From: a virus
DNA: 64,000 nucleotides
Strand: one strand, 5' to 3'
Virus record (IMG/VR): IMGVR_UViG_3300005910_000004
Location: 1-64,000 of that record
A program made the position numbers and the translations under genes. Numbering within the stretch: the first letter of the stretch is position 1; every line of letters starts with the position of its first letter. The notes under the pieces were generated by a model. The model ran no database searches. It saw only the letters and a list, made by a program, of their open reading frames with translations, and was not told where the DNA came from. Below, piece after piece: positions 1 through 9,170 of the stretch.

Positions 1-332
1 CTGCTTGGTTACTTGCAACTCCGCCACTTTATAGTTTTACAGAAACAGATCCAGTTTTCGCTGCTCATCAAGCAGCAAATATCACTGTAACTGACATCAC
101 AAATCTGGGAAATTTGAGCGGAGAAAATACCGGTGATCAAGATCTATCTGGATATCTGACATTTGAAACAGATCCAGTTTTCGCTGCTTGGTTACTTGCA
201 ACTCCGCCACTTTATAGTTTTACAGAAACAGATCCAGTTTTCGTTGCTCACCAAGCAGCAAATATCACTGCAACTGACATCACAAATCTGGGAAATTTGA
301 GCGGAGAAAATACCGGTGATCAAGATCTTAGT
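1..332 (+). repeat. 183-bp tandem duplication inside the fibre gene
   Basis: Bases 1-149 recur almost unchanged at 184-332 (offset 183 bp, 61 codons, in frame). The few differences include GTA/GCA near 91/274 and GCTGCTCAT/GTTGCTCAC. The first copy may be part of a longer array outside the window. Confidence 0.9.
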
Positions 333-1283
333 TCTTATTGGGAACGTGATGGATCTTCGACTGCAGCTGGCAATTGGGATATTGGAGCTTATGACTTCGC
401 TGCAACTGATGGCGACTTCAGTGGTGATCTAGTAGTTGGTGGAGAAACATTATTCAGCGATAAGATTAAGTTTACCCAAACTGACAGTAATGAATACATT
501 GACAGCCTTGCTAGCGGCTATATGGATTATGGTGCAACGACTGGTCATAGATTCAATCGAGCAGTAACAGTTACCGGAAACATATCCGCTAGCAATCTGT
601 CGGGTACCAACACCGGCGATCAAGATCTGTCGGGTTATTTATTAAACACTACTGATCAATTTGATGGTGATTTAATTATAGATGGTTCAAGTGTGGAAGC
701 ATTATTAGTTAGAAAAGATTCTGACGGCGGAGATGTATTTACAGTAGATACTACAAATTCAAAGATTATAGTAGGTGGTGTATCACATCAAATAGGTTAT
801 ACTGGCGAAGAGGATATGATAGTTTTATCTTCTATCAATGTAACTGTCAATAATGATTTATTTGCTGATAATTTGAGTGGTACTAATACAGGTGATCAAG
901 CTTTGTCAGGTTTAGTACCTTACACTGGAGCAACAGATGATGTTGATCTTGGTGCCAATGATTTAACAGTAGGTGGCGATTTAGAGGTTGCTGGAAGTAT
1001 CAAATCTAGCGGTGGTAGAATAGTTAACACATCCAGGGTCACAACAACTTATACAATTCTTGTTAGTGATCATAGAGTTTTTTGTAATACAGATGGTGGA
1101 GACTTCACTGTAACGCTCCCTGAGGGCATTGACGGACAGGAGTATAGAATCATCAATACGGGTTCAGGTACACTCACAGTAGCTCCTAACAGTGCTGAAT
1201 TGATTGATGGTGTAAATGCATCTAAAACAATGGGAACTGGTATTATAATTTTAACTTATGAAACGACTGAGGGATGGTGGTAA
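1..1283 (+). CDS. Tail-fibre-like structural protein, 3' part (gene enters from the left edge)
   Basis: The reading frame is open from base 3 with no stop, so the gene begins outside the window; a TTG at 114 is only an internal codon. The protein carries repeated NLSG(E/T)NTGDQ motifs (four copies from base 108 on) separated by short beta-rich stretches, a style seen in phage fibre and adhesin proteins. The last ~80 residues (VTTTYTILVSDH..., then TVTLPEG and a Gly/Thr-rich end) look like a small beta-sandwich tip. The first ~330 bases hold a tandem duplication. It is followed by a tight run of other fibre-like genes. The exact role (fibre shaft or receptor-binding tip) is inferred from composition and context only. 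Confidence 0.6.
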   Translation, partial: AWLLATPPLYSFTETDPVFAAHQAANITVTDITNLGNLSGENTGDQDLSGYLTFETDPVFAAWLLATPPLYSFTETDPVFVAHQAANITATDITNLGNLSGENTGDQDLSSYWERDGSSTAAGNWDIGAYDFAATDGDFSGDLVVGGETLFSDKIKFTQTDSNEYIDSLASGYMDYGATTGHRFNRAVTVTGNISASNLSGTNTGDQDLSGYLLNTTDQFDGDLIIDGSSVEALLVRKDSDGGDVFTVDTTNSKIIVGGVSHQIGYTGEEDMIVLSSINVTVNNDLFADNLSGTNTGDQALSGLVPYTGATDDVDLGANDLTVGGDLEVAGSIKSSGGRIVNTSRVTTTYTILVSDHRVFCNTDGGDFTVTLPEGIDGQEYRIINTGSGTLTVAPNSAELIDGVNASKTMGTGIIILTYETTEGWW

Positions 1284-1284
1284 T

Positions 1285-1575
1285 ATGGATATAAATATGA
1301 ATATGGAAGATATAGACCTCCAAAAGTTTATTGAAGAAGAAGAAAATTCTTTAATTGAAACTATCAACAACATTGTTGATAAAAAATTAAAAGATTTTGA
1401 ATATACTAATAACCAAATTGTCAAAATACAATCCTTTATAAATAGTCCTTATACTAATAAAAATCTTAAGAAAAAATTAAATAAAAGAAAAAAGAAATTT
1501 CATAACAATCGTCGGGAAAAATTAGAAAAAGAAATTTTAAAACATAAAATAAAACTGGAAATTAATAATGACTAA
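1285..1575 (+). CDS. Small charged protein between fibre genes
   Basis: Family not recognised. About 96 residues from ATG 1285, chosen because GAGGG at 1269-1273 fits as ribosome binding site; an upstream in-frame ATG at 1258 would overlap the fibre gene by 26 bp. The protein is very rich in Lys, Glu and Asn, and the second half is almost entirely helical and basic. It overlaps the next gene by 8 bp, so it is probably co-translated. Its position between two fibre-like genes would suit a fibre assembly partner, but nothing in the sequence proves this. Confidence 0.6.
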   Translation: MDINMNMEDIDLQKFIEEEENSLIETINNIVDKKLKDFEYTNNQIVKIQSFINSPYTNKNLKKKLNKRKKKFHNNRREKLEKEILKHKIKLEINND

Positions 1576-3082
1576 TATTTCATCATGGACAGATTTAGCA
1601 ACGATTGCTTTAGATTTAACAGAAGATTATATTTTAACAACTGATCTATCATCGGCCGATGCGGATTATATTGGTATTGGTGATGATTGGGAACCAATCG
1701 GAGATCTTGTTGATTATTTTTCCGGAACTCTAAATGGTGATAATCACACCATTTCTAATTTAACAATTAATATCGGCAATCCATCAGTCGCGGAAAATAC
1801 TTATGCAGGATTGTTTGGCGCAATATATGGTGTTGGGGCAAGTGTGACAAATCTCATATTAAAAGACATGGGTGTTGATATATCAAATAATATGGGCATA
1901 TCTTTTGCTGGATGTGTAGCTTGTTATGGTGCATTTAATATGGATAATGTCCATGTCACAGGAAATAGTCATGTAAATTGTATTTATGGTAACCCTCATT
2001 GTTATATGGGTGGTTTAGTTGCGATGTTTTATAAAGATAGTGTTATTGGTCCAAGTTCAACTACAATAACAGTTAATAATTGTAGTTCAACTGCGCATAT
2101 TACAAATGAAGGCACAGTCCGATATGTAATATGTGGAGGTCTTTTTGGACAGATACGAACAAGTGATATTGGTGATTATATAATTGTGAAAAATTGTTAT
2201 TGCACTGGAAATATAGATGTAGGGTATCGCGCATATGATACAAGTGTATCTGCATATTGTATATCCGCCGGCTTTTCAGGTTATGTATTCGCTTATAAAG
2301 CTGGATCTATTACTGTTGACAATTGTCATTGCACTGGAAATGTAACCACTCATGAATTTTATACCAACAATGGAATTAATACTAGTGGTTTCGCAGTTTA
2401 TGTATATGCTTATAAAGTCACAGGTACTCCTGATGCAACAGTTACTAATTGTTATTGCACTGGAAATGTAACTATAACGGACTCCCGTATAAATGGAAAC
2501 GGGGCTTCATATATAGGAGGTTTTTGTGGATTTCATTATACTGTATATTCAGGAGCTACGACATCAATCAATAAATGTTATTGCACTGGTGATATAAACT
2601 ACATAAATTCAACAATGCCTACAAATGGTGATCCTCGTACCGGTGGTTTTTGTGGACATTTAAATGGAAGAGGATTTTCAGAAATCAATGATTGTTATTG
2701 TACGGGAGATATTTCTCCTAATATTGGTACAAGAACCGGAAGATTTCTCGGTTGGGAAGAAAATAATACGTCAATAACTAATTGTGGTGTATTGACCGGA
2801 GGCATAATAAATTATGATATTGGAGCTCCAAGAGACCGAAATTTTACAGCAGGAGAAGGTAGCGCTAACAAAACATCTGACAAAACAGATTTTTATAATA
2901 TAAATTGGAGTATTTATAACAATTGGGACATTATACTTGAGGAAAATCATGATGGATCTGAATCAGCTGCTGTATGGTTTATTAATGGTGTTGATTATCC
3001 CCATCTTTGGTATGAGTATATTATTACAACAAGTTATACAGAATTAATGGGAATTATTATACAAGGATTAACAATTAGTTAA
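1568..3082 (+). CDS. GLUG-repeat-like adhesin or fibre protein
   Basis: 504 residues. The N-terminus (TLNGDNHTISNLTI) is the typical entry into a right-handed beta-helix of GLUG-type adhesins. Repeats follow of the form G-(G/L)-F-x-G ... NCYCTGN, with at least five copies of N-C-Y/H-C-T-G. Cysteine content is unusually high and regularly spaced, which suggests stacking inside a beta-helix. No signal peptide is seen, in keeping with a virion protein rather than an exported one. Likely a receptor-binding or fibre protein by similarity in style and by neighbours; the receptor cannot be inferred. Confidence 0.6.
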   Translation: MTNISSWTDLATIALDLTEDYILTTDLSSADADYIGIGDDWEPIGDLVDYFSGTLNGDNHTISNLTINIGNPSVAENTYAGLFGAIYGVGASVTNLILKDMGVDISNNMGISFAGCVACYGAFNMDNVHVTGNSHVNCIYGNPHCYMGGLVAMFYKDSVIGPSSTTITVNNCSSTAHITNEGTVRYVICGGLFGQIRTSDIGDYIIVKNCYCTGNIDVGYRAYDTSVSAYCISAGFSGYVFAYKAGSITVDNCHCTGNVTTHEFYTNNGINTSGFAVYVYAYKVTGTPDATVTNCYCTGNVTITDSRINGNGASYIGGFCGFHYTVYSGATTSINKCYCTGDINYINSTMPTNGDPRTGGFCGHLNGRGFSEINDCYCTGDISPNIGTRTGRFLGWEENNTSITNCGVLTGGIINYDIGAPRDRNFTAGEGSANKTSDKTDFYNINWSIYNNWDIILEENHDGSESAAVWFINGVDYPHLWYEYIITTSYTELMGIIIQGLTIS

Positions 3083-3094
3083 GAGGTAATGTTT

Positions 3095-4492
3095 ATGAGT
3101 AGATTTAATGATACAGTTATAACGCAAGACGTAAAAGAGGATACTGGTAATTCTAGCACTACTAATCTTGACCCATCTACAACCTTTACAGGAGTAGGTA
3201 AATCTACTTTAGGAGTTAACGGATTACAATGGTCACTAAAAACAACTGAGAACTGTACTGTTTGTATAGAAGAATCAGACTCACAAGATTCCAATTGGGA
3301 TATAAGTTATTGCTTTGATTATATAGCTAGTAAAGGTGGTCGTGGTGAAACAGTACAAGCTACTAAAGCATACTGGCGAGTAACAGTAACTAATCTAGGT
3401 GTAATTGCAACATCTTATTTTAGATTGTCTTCTGTACTTTGTCCTGTGGCATTACCCTTGCCTAGTGACTTAAGTGCTGATGGTAGACTTAAAAGCGAAA
3501 GTACCTTAGTAGGTCGTGAAAATACTAATAGATATGTTTGGATTAATCCCACTAATGAATTAGCTATAAGTCCAGTATATCGTATGGTTGGTACAGCTTT
3601 TGATAATGATGGTAATGCAGGAGCAGTTGATACTAATTTCTGGACAGCGGTTGTAACTAATGCAGGTACAATTGTGCAAGATGGTGGTATAGTTACATTA
3701 AATACTAATGGTACAGCAGGTGGTACTACTAGTCTTACATCAGTAAGAAGAGCAAGGTTTGTTGCAGGTTCCGCTATGTTGTTTCAAGGTGGGTTCGCTA
3801 GTTCAGCTGCAGCAGCAGGTAACACTAGACGTATAGGTGCTTATGATGATGACAATGGTGTGTTTGCTCAATTTGTAAACACTACGTTTAGCATTGGTAC
3901 AAGAAAATATGATGGCACAACAGCAGGAGTTGATACTTTAATAGATTCAGGTGATTTTAATGGTAACCTAGGTGCTTCATTTACACCAGTAGCTGATACC
4001 TATTATAAGTTAACTATTGAGTATTCTCCATTGGCAGTTCATTGGTATATCAATGGTACATTATTGCATAAAATATCTGGTGGTAATTATTCCGACACAA
4101 TGACACTGCCTATAAAAATGGAATGTAATAATGATACAGTAGACACGGCTAATACATTCAAAACCTTTGGTGCTTATATTGCAAGACAAGGTGAAATTAC
4201 AACTAATCCAACAAGTTATTATCATGCTGATGCAACATTACCGGGTGGGGTACAGTTAAAATATGGGTCTGGAATTGTTAGAGGCATAATTTTAAATAAT
4301 GCTACTAGTGGGGCAGTCATATACTTAACTGATAGTACGACCACCACAACACCAGTATTATGGAAAACCACTACTGGTAAGATATTCGATCAACCCGTAG
4401 CATTGGATTTTCACGGCATGCCATTTAGTAATGGATTGAGATTTTATGTTGATACAGGCGATACAGCAAGTGCAACAATAATTTATGAATAA
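3095..4492 (+). CDS. Putative virion/fibre structural protein
   Basis: 465 residues from ATG 3095 (AAGAGG at 3081-3086 is well spaced from it, while the earlier ATG at 3089 lies too close). Family not recognised with certainty. The sequence is rich in Thr, Asn, Gly and Val with almost no charged helices, as is usual for phage beta-structured proteins. A central part (about residues 205-300) reads like a concanavalin/laminin-G type jelly roll (FQGGFASSAAAAG..., YYKLTIEYSPLAVHWYINGTLLHK). Follows the GLUG protein by 12 bp and is likely in the same transcript. Confidence 0.5.
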   Translation: MSRFNDTVITQDVKEDTGNSSTTNLDPSTTFTGVGKSTLGVNGLQWSLKTTENCTVCIEESDSQDSNWDISYCFDYIASKGGRGETVQATKAYWRVTVTNLGVIATSYFRLSSVLCPVALPLPSDLSADGRLKSESTLVGRENTNRYVWINPTNELAISPVYRMVGTAFDNDGNAGAVDTNFWTAVVTNAGTIVQDGGIVTLNTNGTAGGTTSLTSVRRARFVAGSAMLFQGGFASSAAAAGNTRRIGAYDDDNGVFAQFVNTTFSIGTRKYDGTTAGVDTLIDSGDFNGNLGASFTPVADTYYKLTIEYSPLAVHWYINGTLLHKISGGNYSDTMTLPIKMECNNDTVDTANTFKTFGAYIARQGEITTNPTSYYHADATLPGGVQLKYGSGIVRGIILNNATSGAVIYLTDSTTTTTPVLWKTTTGKIFDQPVALDFHGMPFSNGLRFYVDTGDTASATIIYE

Positions 4493-4571
4493 GGAAAATA
4501 AAATAATAAAATGTCTAGAGATAATAGAGAAATATTATTAGAAAAACGTAAGATGTATAAGTAAGTCTTGT

Positions 4572-4590
4572 TATATATTATTATGAATAA
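4572..4590 (+). promoter_or_regulatory. Candidate promoter-like AT motif TATATATTATTATGAATAA
   Basis: This stretch just upstream of the exported LRR gene resembles AT motifs at 14834-14850 and 28356-28377, which also lie in intergenic DNA upstream of genes. All share TATATAT followed by TATGAATA. Proposed as a phage promoter element by recurrence only. Confidence 0.25.
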
Positions 4591-4608
4591 ATAAAAAGGG
4601 GAAGTAAT

Positions 4609-6216
4609 ATGATAAAGAGAATTATATTGATGTGTATTATTATATTTATTACACTCAATAGAAGTAATGCTTCAGAGATATCTGATATTCGATACCATTA
4701 TGATGATTCAGATACCATTATTACTCCGACTAATGTATTTAGTTTCACAGTGTTGAATGATAAAGCTACTATTATGGGTTATACTGGGAGTTATGTTAAT
4801 ATTGTAATTCCATATGAATTTTATAACATTCCTATTACTGCAGTTGGAGATGATGTATTTTATGATGATGATAATATAGAGGTAATAGTTGGTAGTAGAA
4901 ATTTAACATCAATTGGAGATTCTTTTGCCTATAATTGTGATATTTTAACTCGTATCGAATTACCACAAGTAGCATCAATTGGGGATTCTTTTGCTGTTCA
5001 GTGTTATTATTTGAGTAGTATTGAGTTACCGCAAGTAACATCCATTGGAGATTCTTTTGCTGGGTATTGTGGGCATTTGATTCGTGTCGAGTTACCACAA
5101 GCAATTTCAATTGGTGATTCATTTGTCAGTCATTGCTATTATTTACTTGATGTTGAGTTACCTCAAACAAGATCAATCGGGGATTCCTTTGCTTATAATT
5201 GTGATACAATGACTAATATTCGGTTATCTAAAGCAACATCAATTGGAGATTCTTTTGCTGGTAGTTGTTATTATTTAACTCGGGTTGAGTTACCTGAAAT
5301 TATATCCATTGGGAATTCTTTTGTTAGTAATTGTTGGGATTTAACTAGTATAGAGTTTGCAAGAACACCTCCAGTATTATCGGATAATATAATACCATCA
5401 CCAATAACTAATGTTATTACTGATCCACATGTACAAGGATGGGGAAGTGAGTTTGGTGGACAGCCTGTTGTGTTTGACCCACCTCAGATATTTTTAGATT
5501 ATCAAGTTGATGATATGATTGTTTATGGGGGTATTACTCTTGGTGGTATTTTCAGAAATACATGGCCGGATTTAATAAATAATTCATTTTTGGATGCTTT
5601 TATTAATACTTATACTGTTCGAACTAATGATATTTTCACTATTGAACGACCAGATGGTTTTATTGAAGGTGTTTATACAAACGCATTAGAATATTATATT
5701 CGTATTGAAATTCCTTTAAATCCTGGTGGTTATCCTGGTACTTGGACTGATTATGAACTTAAGATATTATTTGTCACTAATTCTGTGGAATCTTGGCCAC
5801 TTAATACTCTAGTTTATTATTATCAGACTATGGGAGATCCATGGGATGGTGTTGATAATCATCAAGAAACTTTGGGTGATAGGGATGCTAGAGTATATTA
5901 TGTAGATGATTATAATGCATCAGATGTTCGTAAATGGATGTTATATCAGAATGTAACTGAGGGTGTTATAGATATTCAATCTTTAGCTTTGCAGTTTATA
6001 AGTCTAAATACAGTGGTGGAAACGGTTTTGCATTTTCCATCTCATGATGGGTGCAGTGTTCCATGGGAGACATGGCAATGGAAACAGAATGAGCATAATT
6101 TAAGGGCTGTATTTGTAAGATATAATTCTTTAGGTCCAGAAATGAATCACAATAGTACTTTACAGAAATGGAATCCTGTTACAATAGATTGGGTTCCGAA
6201 ACGTAAAAGTGAATAA
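4609..6216 (+). CDS. Exported BspA-like leucine-rich-repeat protein
   Basis: 535 residues. The N-terminus has a basic start, a hydrophobic core (IILMCIIIFITL) and a likely cleavage site after residue 22 (SNA/SE), so the product should be exported. Residues ~100-260 hold seven repeats of about 23 residues with the pattern SIGDSFA-x-x-C-x-x-L-x-x-I/V-E-L-P-Q, the BspA/LRR_5 type found in bacterial and protist surface proteins. The C-terminal ~270 residues are aromatic-rich and not recognised. AAGGGGAAG precedes the ATG. It is the first of three signal-peptide genes in a row. A role at the host surface or in the periplasm is inferred. Confidence 0.65.
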   Translation: MIKRIILMCIIIFITLNRSNASEISDIRYHYDDSDTIITPTNVFSFTVLNDKATIMGYTGSYVNIVIPYEFYNIPITAVGDDVFYDDDNIEVIVGSRNLTSIGDSFAYNCDILTRIELPQVASIGDSFAVQCYYLSSIELPQVTSIGDSFAGYCGHLIRVELPQAISIGDSFVSHCYYLLDVELPQTRSIGDSFAYNCDTMTNIRLSKATSIGDSFAGSCYYLTRVELPEIISIGNSFVSNCWDLTSIEFARTPPVLSDNIIPSPITNVITDPHVQGWGSEFGGQPVVFDPPQIFLDYQVDDMIVYGGITLGGIFRNTWPDLINNSFLDAFINTYTVRTNDIFTIERPDGFIEGVYTNALEYYIRIEIPLNPGGYPGTWTDYELKILFVTNSVESWPLNTLVYYYQTMGDPWDGVDNHQETLGDRDARVYYVDDYNASDVRKWMLYQNVTEGVIDIQSLALQFISLNTVVETVLHFPSHDGCSVPWETWQWKQNEHNLRAVFVRYNSLGPEMNHNSTLQKWNPVTIDWVPKRKSE

Positions 6217-6218
6217 TT

Positions 6219-6239
6219 ATGTTTAAATGGTTTAAACAT
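6219..6239 (+). terminator. AT-rich perfect hairpin after the LRR gene
   Basis: ATGTTTAAA-TGG-TTTAAACAT forms a 9-bp stem with a 3-base loop directly after the stop codon, followed by TTTTAT. Weak because it has few GC pairs; it may be a terminator or an mRNA 3'-end stabiliser. Confidence 0.4.
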
Positions 6240-6268
6240 TTTATAATAAAAAACGAGGAGAGATGAAA

Positions 6269-6808
6269 ATGAAAAAATTAATAACGATGGTTATTATGAT
6301 GACGACAATGTTAGCAAATGCTGATATAACTAATGATTTTGATAACGCAGAAGCTCTGTATTTGAATCAGAATTATAATGGAGCTGTGGTTGCATTTGAA
6401 AAGTTGATTACTGATTACCCTACAGCAAATAAGGATATTTTAGCTAGTGCCCAGTATGATATTGGTCAGTGCTATAAATATACTCGAGATTATTCCGCAG
6501 CTGCTATTGCGTATAATAAAGTCATAGCAGATTACCCTGATGCTGAGAATAGTATTTTAGCTCGTGCCCAGTGTGGTATTGGTCATTGTTTAATTGCGCA
6601 GGGAAAAAATGGTGATGAAGCATATCTGGCTATGTTGAAGTACGGAGATAATAATATATTAAGATCTTTAATAGATAAAGTAGCTGCTACTATGTCGGTA
6701 GAAAATTACATCAAGTTCTTAACTAGAGTTTTGATGGTTGTTTCTGCAACCGAGGAGAATTCTGAGTTTCTTGGTAAAGTTAAGTCTAAACTTGAACTGT
6801 TAAAATAA
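6269..6808 (+). CDS. Exported TPR-repeat protein (YbgF-like)
   Basis: 179 residues from ATG 6269, which is 8 bases after GAGGAG; an ATG two codons earlier is too close to that site. A signal peptide is clear (MKKLITMVIMMTTMLANA, cut before DIT). Two tetratricopeptide units follow at ~25-60 and ~65-100: AEALYLNQNYNGAVVAFEKL...DYP and A-Q-x-x-I-G-x-C, the spacing typical of the periplasmic TolA partner CpoB/YbgF. TPRs mediate protein-protein contact, so it may bind an envelope protein or one of the adjacent exported products. Function not known. Confidence 0.6.
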   Translation: MKKLITMVIMMTTMLANADITNDFDNAEALYLNQNYNGAVVAFEKLITDYPTANKDILASAQYDIGQCYKYTRDYSAAAIAYNKVIADYPDAENSILARAQCGIGHCLIAQGKNGDEAYLAMLKYGDNNILRSLIDKVAATMSVENYIKFLTRVLMVVSATEENSEFLGKVKSKLELLK

Positions 6809-6813
6809 ACAAA

Positions 6814-6857
6814 ACATATCATGATATGATATAATATAATATCATATCATGATATGT
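6814..6857 (+). terminator. Long perfect hairpin (19-bp stem) between exported-protein genes
   Basis: The left arm at 6814-6832 is the exact reverse complement of 6839-6857, with the 6-base loop AATATA. GTTTTTG follows, so it can act as a Rho-independent terminator. Each arm contains ATCATGAT palindromes, so a protein-binding role is possible too. Confidence 0.6.
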
Positions 6858-6874
6858 GTTTTTGTGAGGTATAT

Positions 6875-8008
6875 ATGAAACGAATGATATTTATATTATG
6901 TATGTTGATGTTTGGTTTATCTAGTGCTCGGGTGATTGCACCTTTATATGTAGAAGAATCAACTCAGAAATACGATATTGTAACTGCTAAAAATTTATTC
7001 GTTGAAAAATCAAGAGGCGGTATATCAGAAAGTAATATTATTGAAGTTTTGAATGATATTGATATGTTAAGATCATCTGTTGATAATTCAATTATTAATA
7101 AAAAGGTTATGGAATGGTTGGCATGTAATATAAATGATATTGATTTGATAACTGCTGGTAGATTTTTTTCACGTTATGATTTGAGTGCTGATCCAGTTCC
7201 ATCATTGGCTATTAAGGAAATTTCTACTTTATATGATTATTTGTCTGATAATAAAAAAATAGAATTATTACCCATACTTGTTCAACTTAAAACGAAATAT
7301 AATTTACTTAAGACTGAAAATGAGCCAGAAATTATGATGGATGTTGATGGATTAAGTATTCTGGTTGTTGATGTTGATAATATAGATATTCATGTTATAT
7401 CTGTTACTAATATCGTTGATTATAGTTCTAAGATTCATTGGATGAACGTGAATGGCGTCGTTATAAATGGTATATCTGTTAATGGTGTCGTTGATTATGA
7501 CTCGATGGTGAATTGGATGAATATAAATGACGTCGTTATAAATGGTATATCTGTTAACGGTATTGCTGATTATAGTTCAATGGTGAATTGGATGAATGTA
7601 AATGGTATATCTGTTAACGGTATTGCTGATTATAGTTCAATGGTGAATTGGATGAATGTAAATGGTATATCTGTTAACGGTATTGCTGATTATAGTTCAA
7701 TGGTGAATTGGATAGATATTCCTACTAATTCTTTTATAGTAACAAAAATTGATGATTCTACGAATAAAAGAATAAATCAATATCAATCATTATATGATAA
7801 GTTGATTTATAAAGATAATAAAGTTATGGTTATTCCCCATCCTAATTCTTTAATGGGTATGCGTTATAAAGTCATGAATGATAAATTAAAGGCTGCTGGT
7901 TCAGATTGGATATATGATGAAGAGTTAAGAATGGAATGGGAATTATATTGGGAAGAAGTGATATTGATTTATGATAAAATTGATAGAATGAATAAATCTC
8001 GGTTATAA
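6875..8008 (+). CDS. Exported protein with 20-residue tandem repeats
   Basis: 377 residues from ATG 6875 (GTGAGG at 6864-6869); an in-frame ATG at 6854 would start inside the hairpin and is less likely. Signal peptide MKRMIFILCMLMFGLSSA. The N-terminal part (~30-150) is helical. Residues ~185-280 contain tandem repeats of 20 residues with the core NGISVNGI(A)DYSSMVNWM(N). The C-terminus is charged and helical. No family recognised. It is the third consecutive exported protein and precedes the amidase-like gene. Confidence 0.6.
   Translation: MKRMIFILCMLMFGLSSARVIAPLYVEESTQKYDIVTAKNLFVEKSRGGISESNIIEVLNDIDMLRSSVDNSIINKKVMEWLACNINDIDLITAGRFFSRYDLSADPVPSLAIKEISTLYDYLSDNKKIELLPILVQLKTKYNLLKTENEPEIMMDVDGLSILVVDVDNIDIHVISVTNIVDYSSKIHWMNVNGVVINGISVNGVVDYDSMVNWMNINDVVINGISVNGIADYSSMVNWMNVNGISVNGIADYSSMVNWMNVNGISVNGIADYSSMVNWIDIPTNSFIVTKIDDSTNKRINQYQSLYDKLIYKDNKVMVIPHPNSLMGMRYKVMNDKLKAAGSDWIYDEELRMEWELYWEEVILIYDKIDRMNKSRL
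7438..7714 (+). repeat. 60-bp in-frame tandem repeat
   Basis: From 7541 to 7713 the sequence repeats with a perfect 60-bp period (almost three identical copies). Degenerate copies lie upstream to about 7438. Perfect identity at the DNA level points to recent expansion by slippage or unequal recombination. Confidence 0.9.
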
Positions 8009-8076
8009 TTTATATATTGTAAATTCAGTAATAAATAAATTTAAAAAGAATATTAGATTAATTGAGGGGATATAGC

Positions 8077-8601
8077 ATGATAGTTCCATATAAACCTGTT
8101 TATTTCAAGAAAACAACACGAAAGTTTAAATATATTATTATTCATGATCTATCTTGTCGATTTGGAGATTTGGATAGGGCTAAAGTTGATTCTAAGAAAT
8201 CAGTAAGTGCATATCTTAGAAGTTATAATTGGATATTTAATGATGAATTTGATATGCCTTTTCATTTTCTTTGTGATAAAATAGATCAGGATTATGAAAC
8301 TGTAATGTGTACTCCATTTTGTTATCGATGTATATATGATGATATCCCTTCTGAATTTGATGTTTCTATTCATATAGCAATAGCTGGTAATTATTCATTA
8401 GTTCAACCAACACAACGAGCATATCAACAGATAGGTTATCGATCAGTTGCGTCTGTTATGAAATGGTTTTCAATACCTTTTGGGCATATATTTCTTCATA
8501 ATGAAGTATCTCAGGATAAAGATAATGCATGTCCTGGTAAATTCTTTGATAAGCCCAAGTTCATGGCTGCTATTAAACCGATGGTATTAATGAAAGGATG
8601 A
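8077..8601 (+). CDS. N-acetylmuramoyl-L-alanine amidase-like (Amidase_2/PGRP fold)
   Basis: 174 residues from ATG 8077, with GAGGGGA at 8064-8070; a TTG upstream is not needed. The layout follows Amidase_2/T7 lysozyme: a YIIIHDLS strand near residue 25 with the first zinc His, PFHFLCD in the middle, IHIAIAGNYS as core strand, then FLHNEV...ACPGKFF near 145-160 giving the second His and the Cys ligand. These enzymes cleave the amide between muramic acid and the stem peptide, so it may be an endolysin or virion wall hydrolase. No holin was recognised beside it. The fold is well supported; activity is inferred. Confidence 0.7.
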   Translation: MIVPYKPVYFKKTTRKFKYIIIHDLSCRFGDLDRAKVDSKKSVSAYLRSYNWIFNDEFDMPFHFLCDKIDQDYETVMCTPFCYRCIYDDIPSEFDVSIHIAIAGNYSLVQPTQRAYQQIGYRSVASVMKWFSIPFGHIFLHNEVSQDKDNACPGKFFDKPKFMAAIKPMVLMKG

Positions 8602-8650
8602 TAATGAAAAAGAATAAAATTAAATGTATACATTATATAAGGATTAAATT

Positions 8651-9106
8651 ATGAAGACTGATAAACAACTATTAAAAGAAGATTTGCAGACTGTATATCT
8701 GGAATCTAAAGATGAAAGCGGTAATGAGAGAAGCCGAGTTAAACGTTTCTGGAATCGTTTCAGTACTGGATTTAAAGGTGACGTTAGAAAGTTCGTTAAA
8801 TCATTTAAAATATGGTTATGGCCATCATATCTTTGGTCAGATACTGTGAATGCATTTAAAATAATGGCACGTACCGGAACACGTCAAAATAAATCTCTCA
8901 AAATAGATATGACTCGATTAGTTCGTGCTGCTGCCGATGGTAAATTCAAAACTGGTAAAGAATATAATAATGCAATACAGGCTGTTATGAAAAAACATAA
9001 TCTAAGAAAGCAAAGAATGCTCGATCATAAACAGTTTGATATCGCATCAAATGCAACATCTATTTTAGAATCTCGGAGATTGAAAAAAGCAAAAGGTTCC
9101 GGTTAA
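8651..9106 (+). CDS. Unknown basic protein
   Basis: 151 residues, start supported by AAGGA upstream. Not recognised. It is rich in Lys/Arg (about one quarter of residues), with an aromatic, weakly amphipathic stretch at ~50-75 (FKIWLWPSYLWSD) and a helical basic C-terminus. It is the last gene before the convergent terminator, so it ends the rightward virion/lysis transcript. A DNA- or membrane-associated role is possible. Confidence 0.55.
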   Translation: MKTDKQLLKEDLQTVYLESKDESGNERSRVKRFWNRFSTGFKGDVRKFVKSFKIWLWPSYLWSDTVNAFKIMARTGTRQNKSLKIDMTRLVRAAADGKFKTGKEYNNAIQAVMKKHNLRKQRMLDHKQFDIASNATSILESRRLKKAKGSG

Positions 9107-9129
9107 CAATTTAAAATTTGACGTGTAAT

Positions 9130-9159
9130 AGATCCTAGTAAAATTAATTACTAGGATCT
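9130..9159. terminator. Bidirectional terminator between convergent genes
   Basis: AGATCCTAGTA and TACTAGGATCT pair perfectly (11 bp) around an 8-base AT loop. T-rich runs flank both sides. It sits between the rightward gene ending at 9106 and the leftward thymidylate kinase. Confidence 0.75.
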
Positions 9160-9170
9160 TATTTCACGAC

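Noticed and set aside
4511-4564. 17-codon ORF MSRDNREILLEKRKMYK
   Set aside because: Very short, weak ribosome site, no supporting similarity.
6854-6874. Start of the repeat protein at ATG 6854
   Set aside because: It lies inside the hairpin and puts charged residues before the signal peptide; ATG 6875 has GTGAGG and a clean signal peptide.
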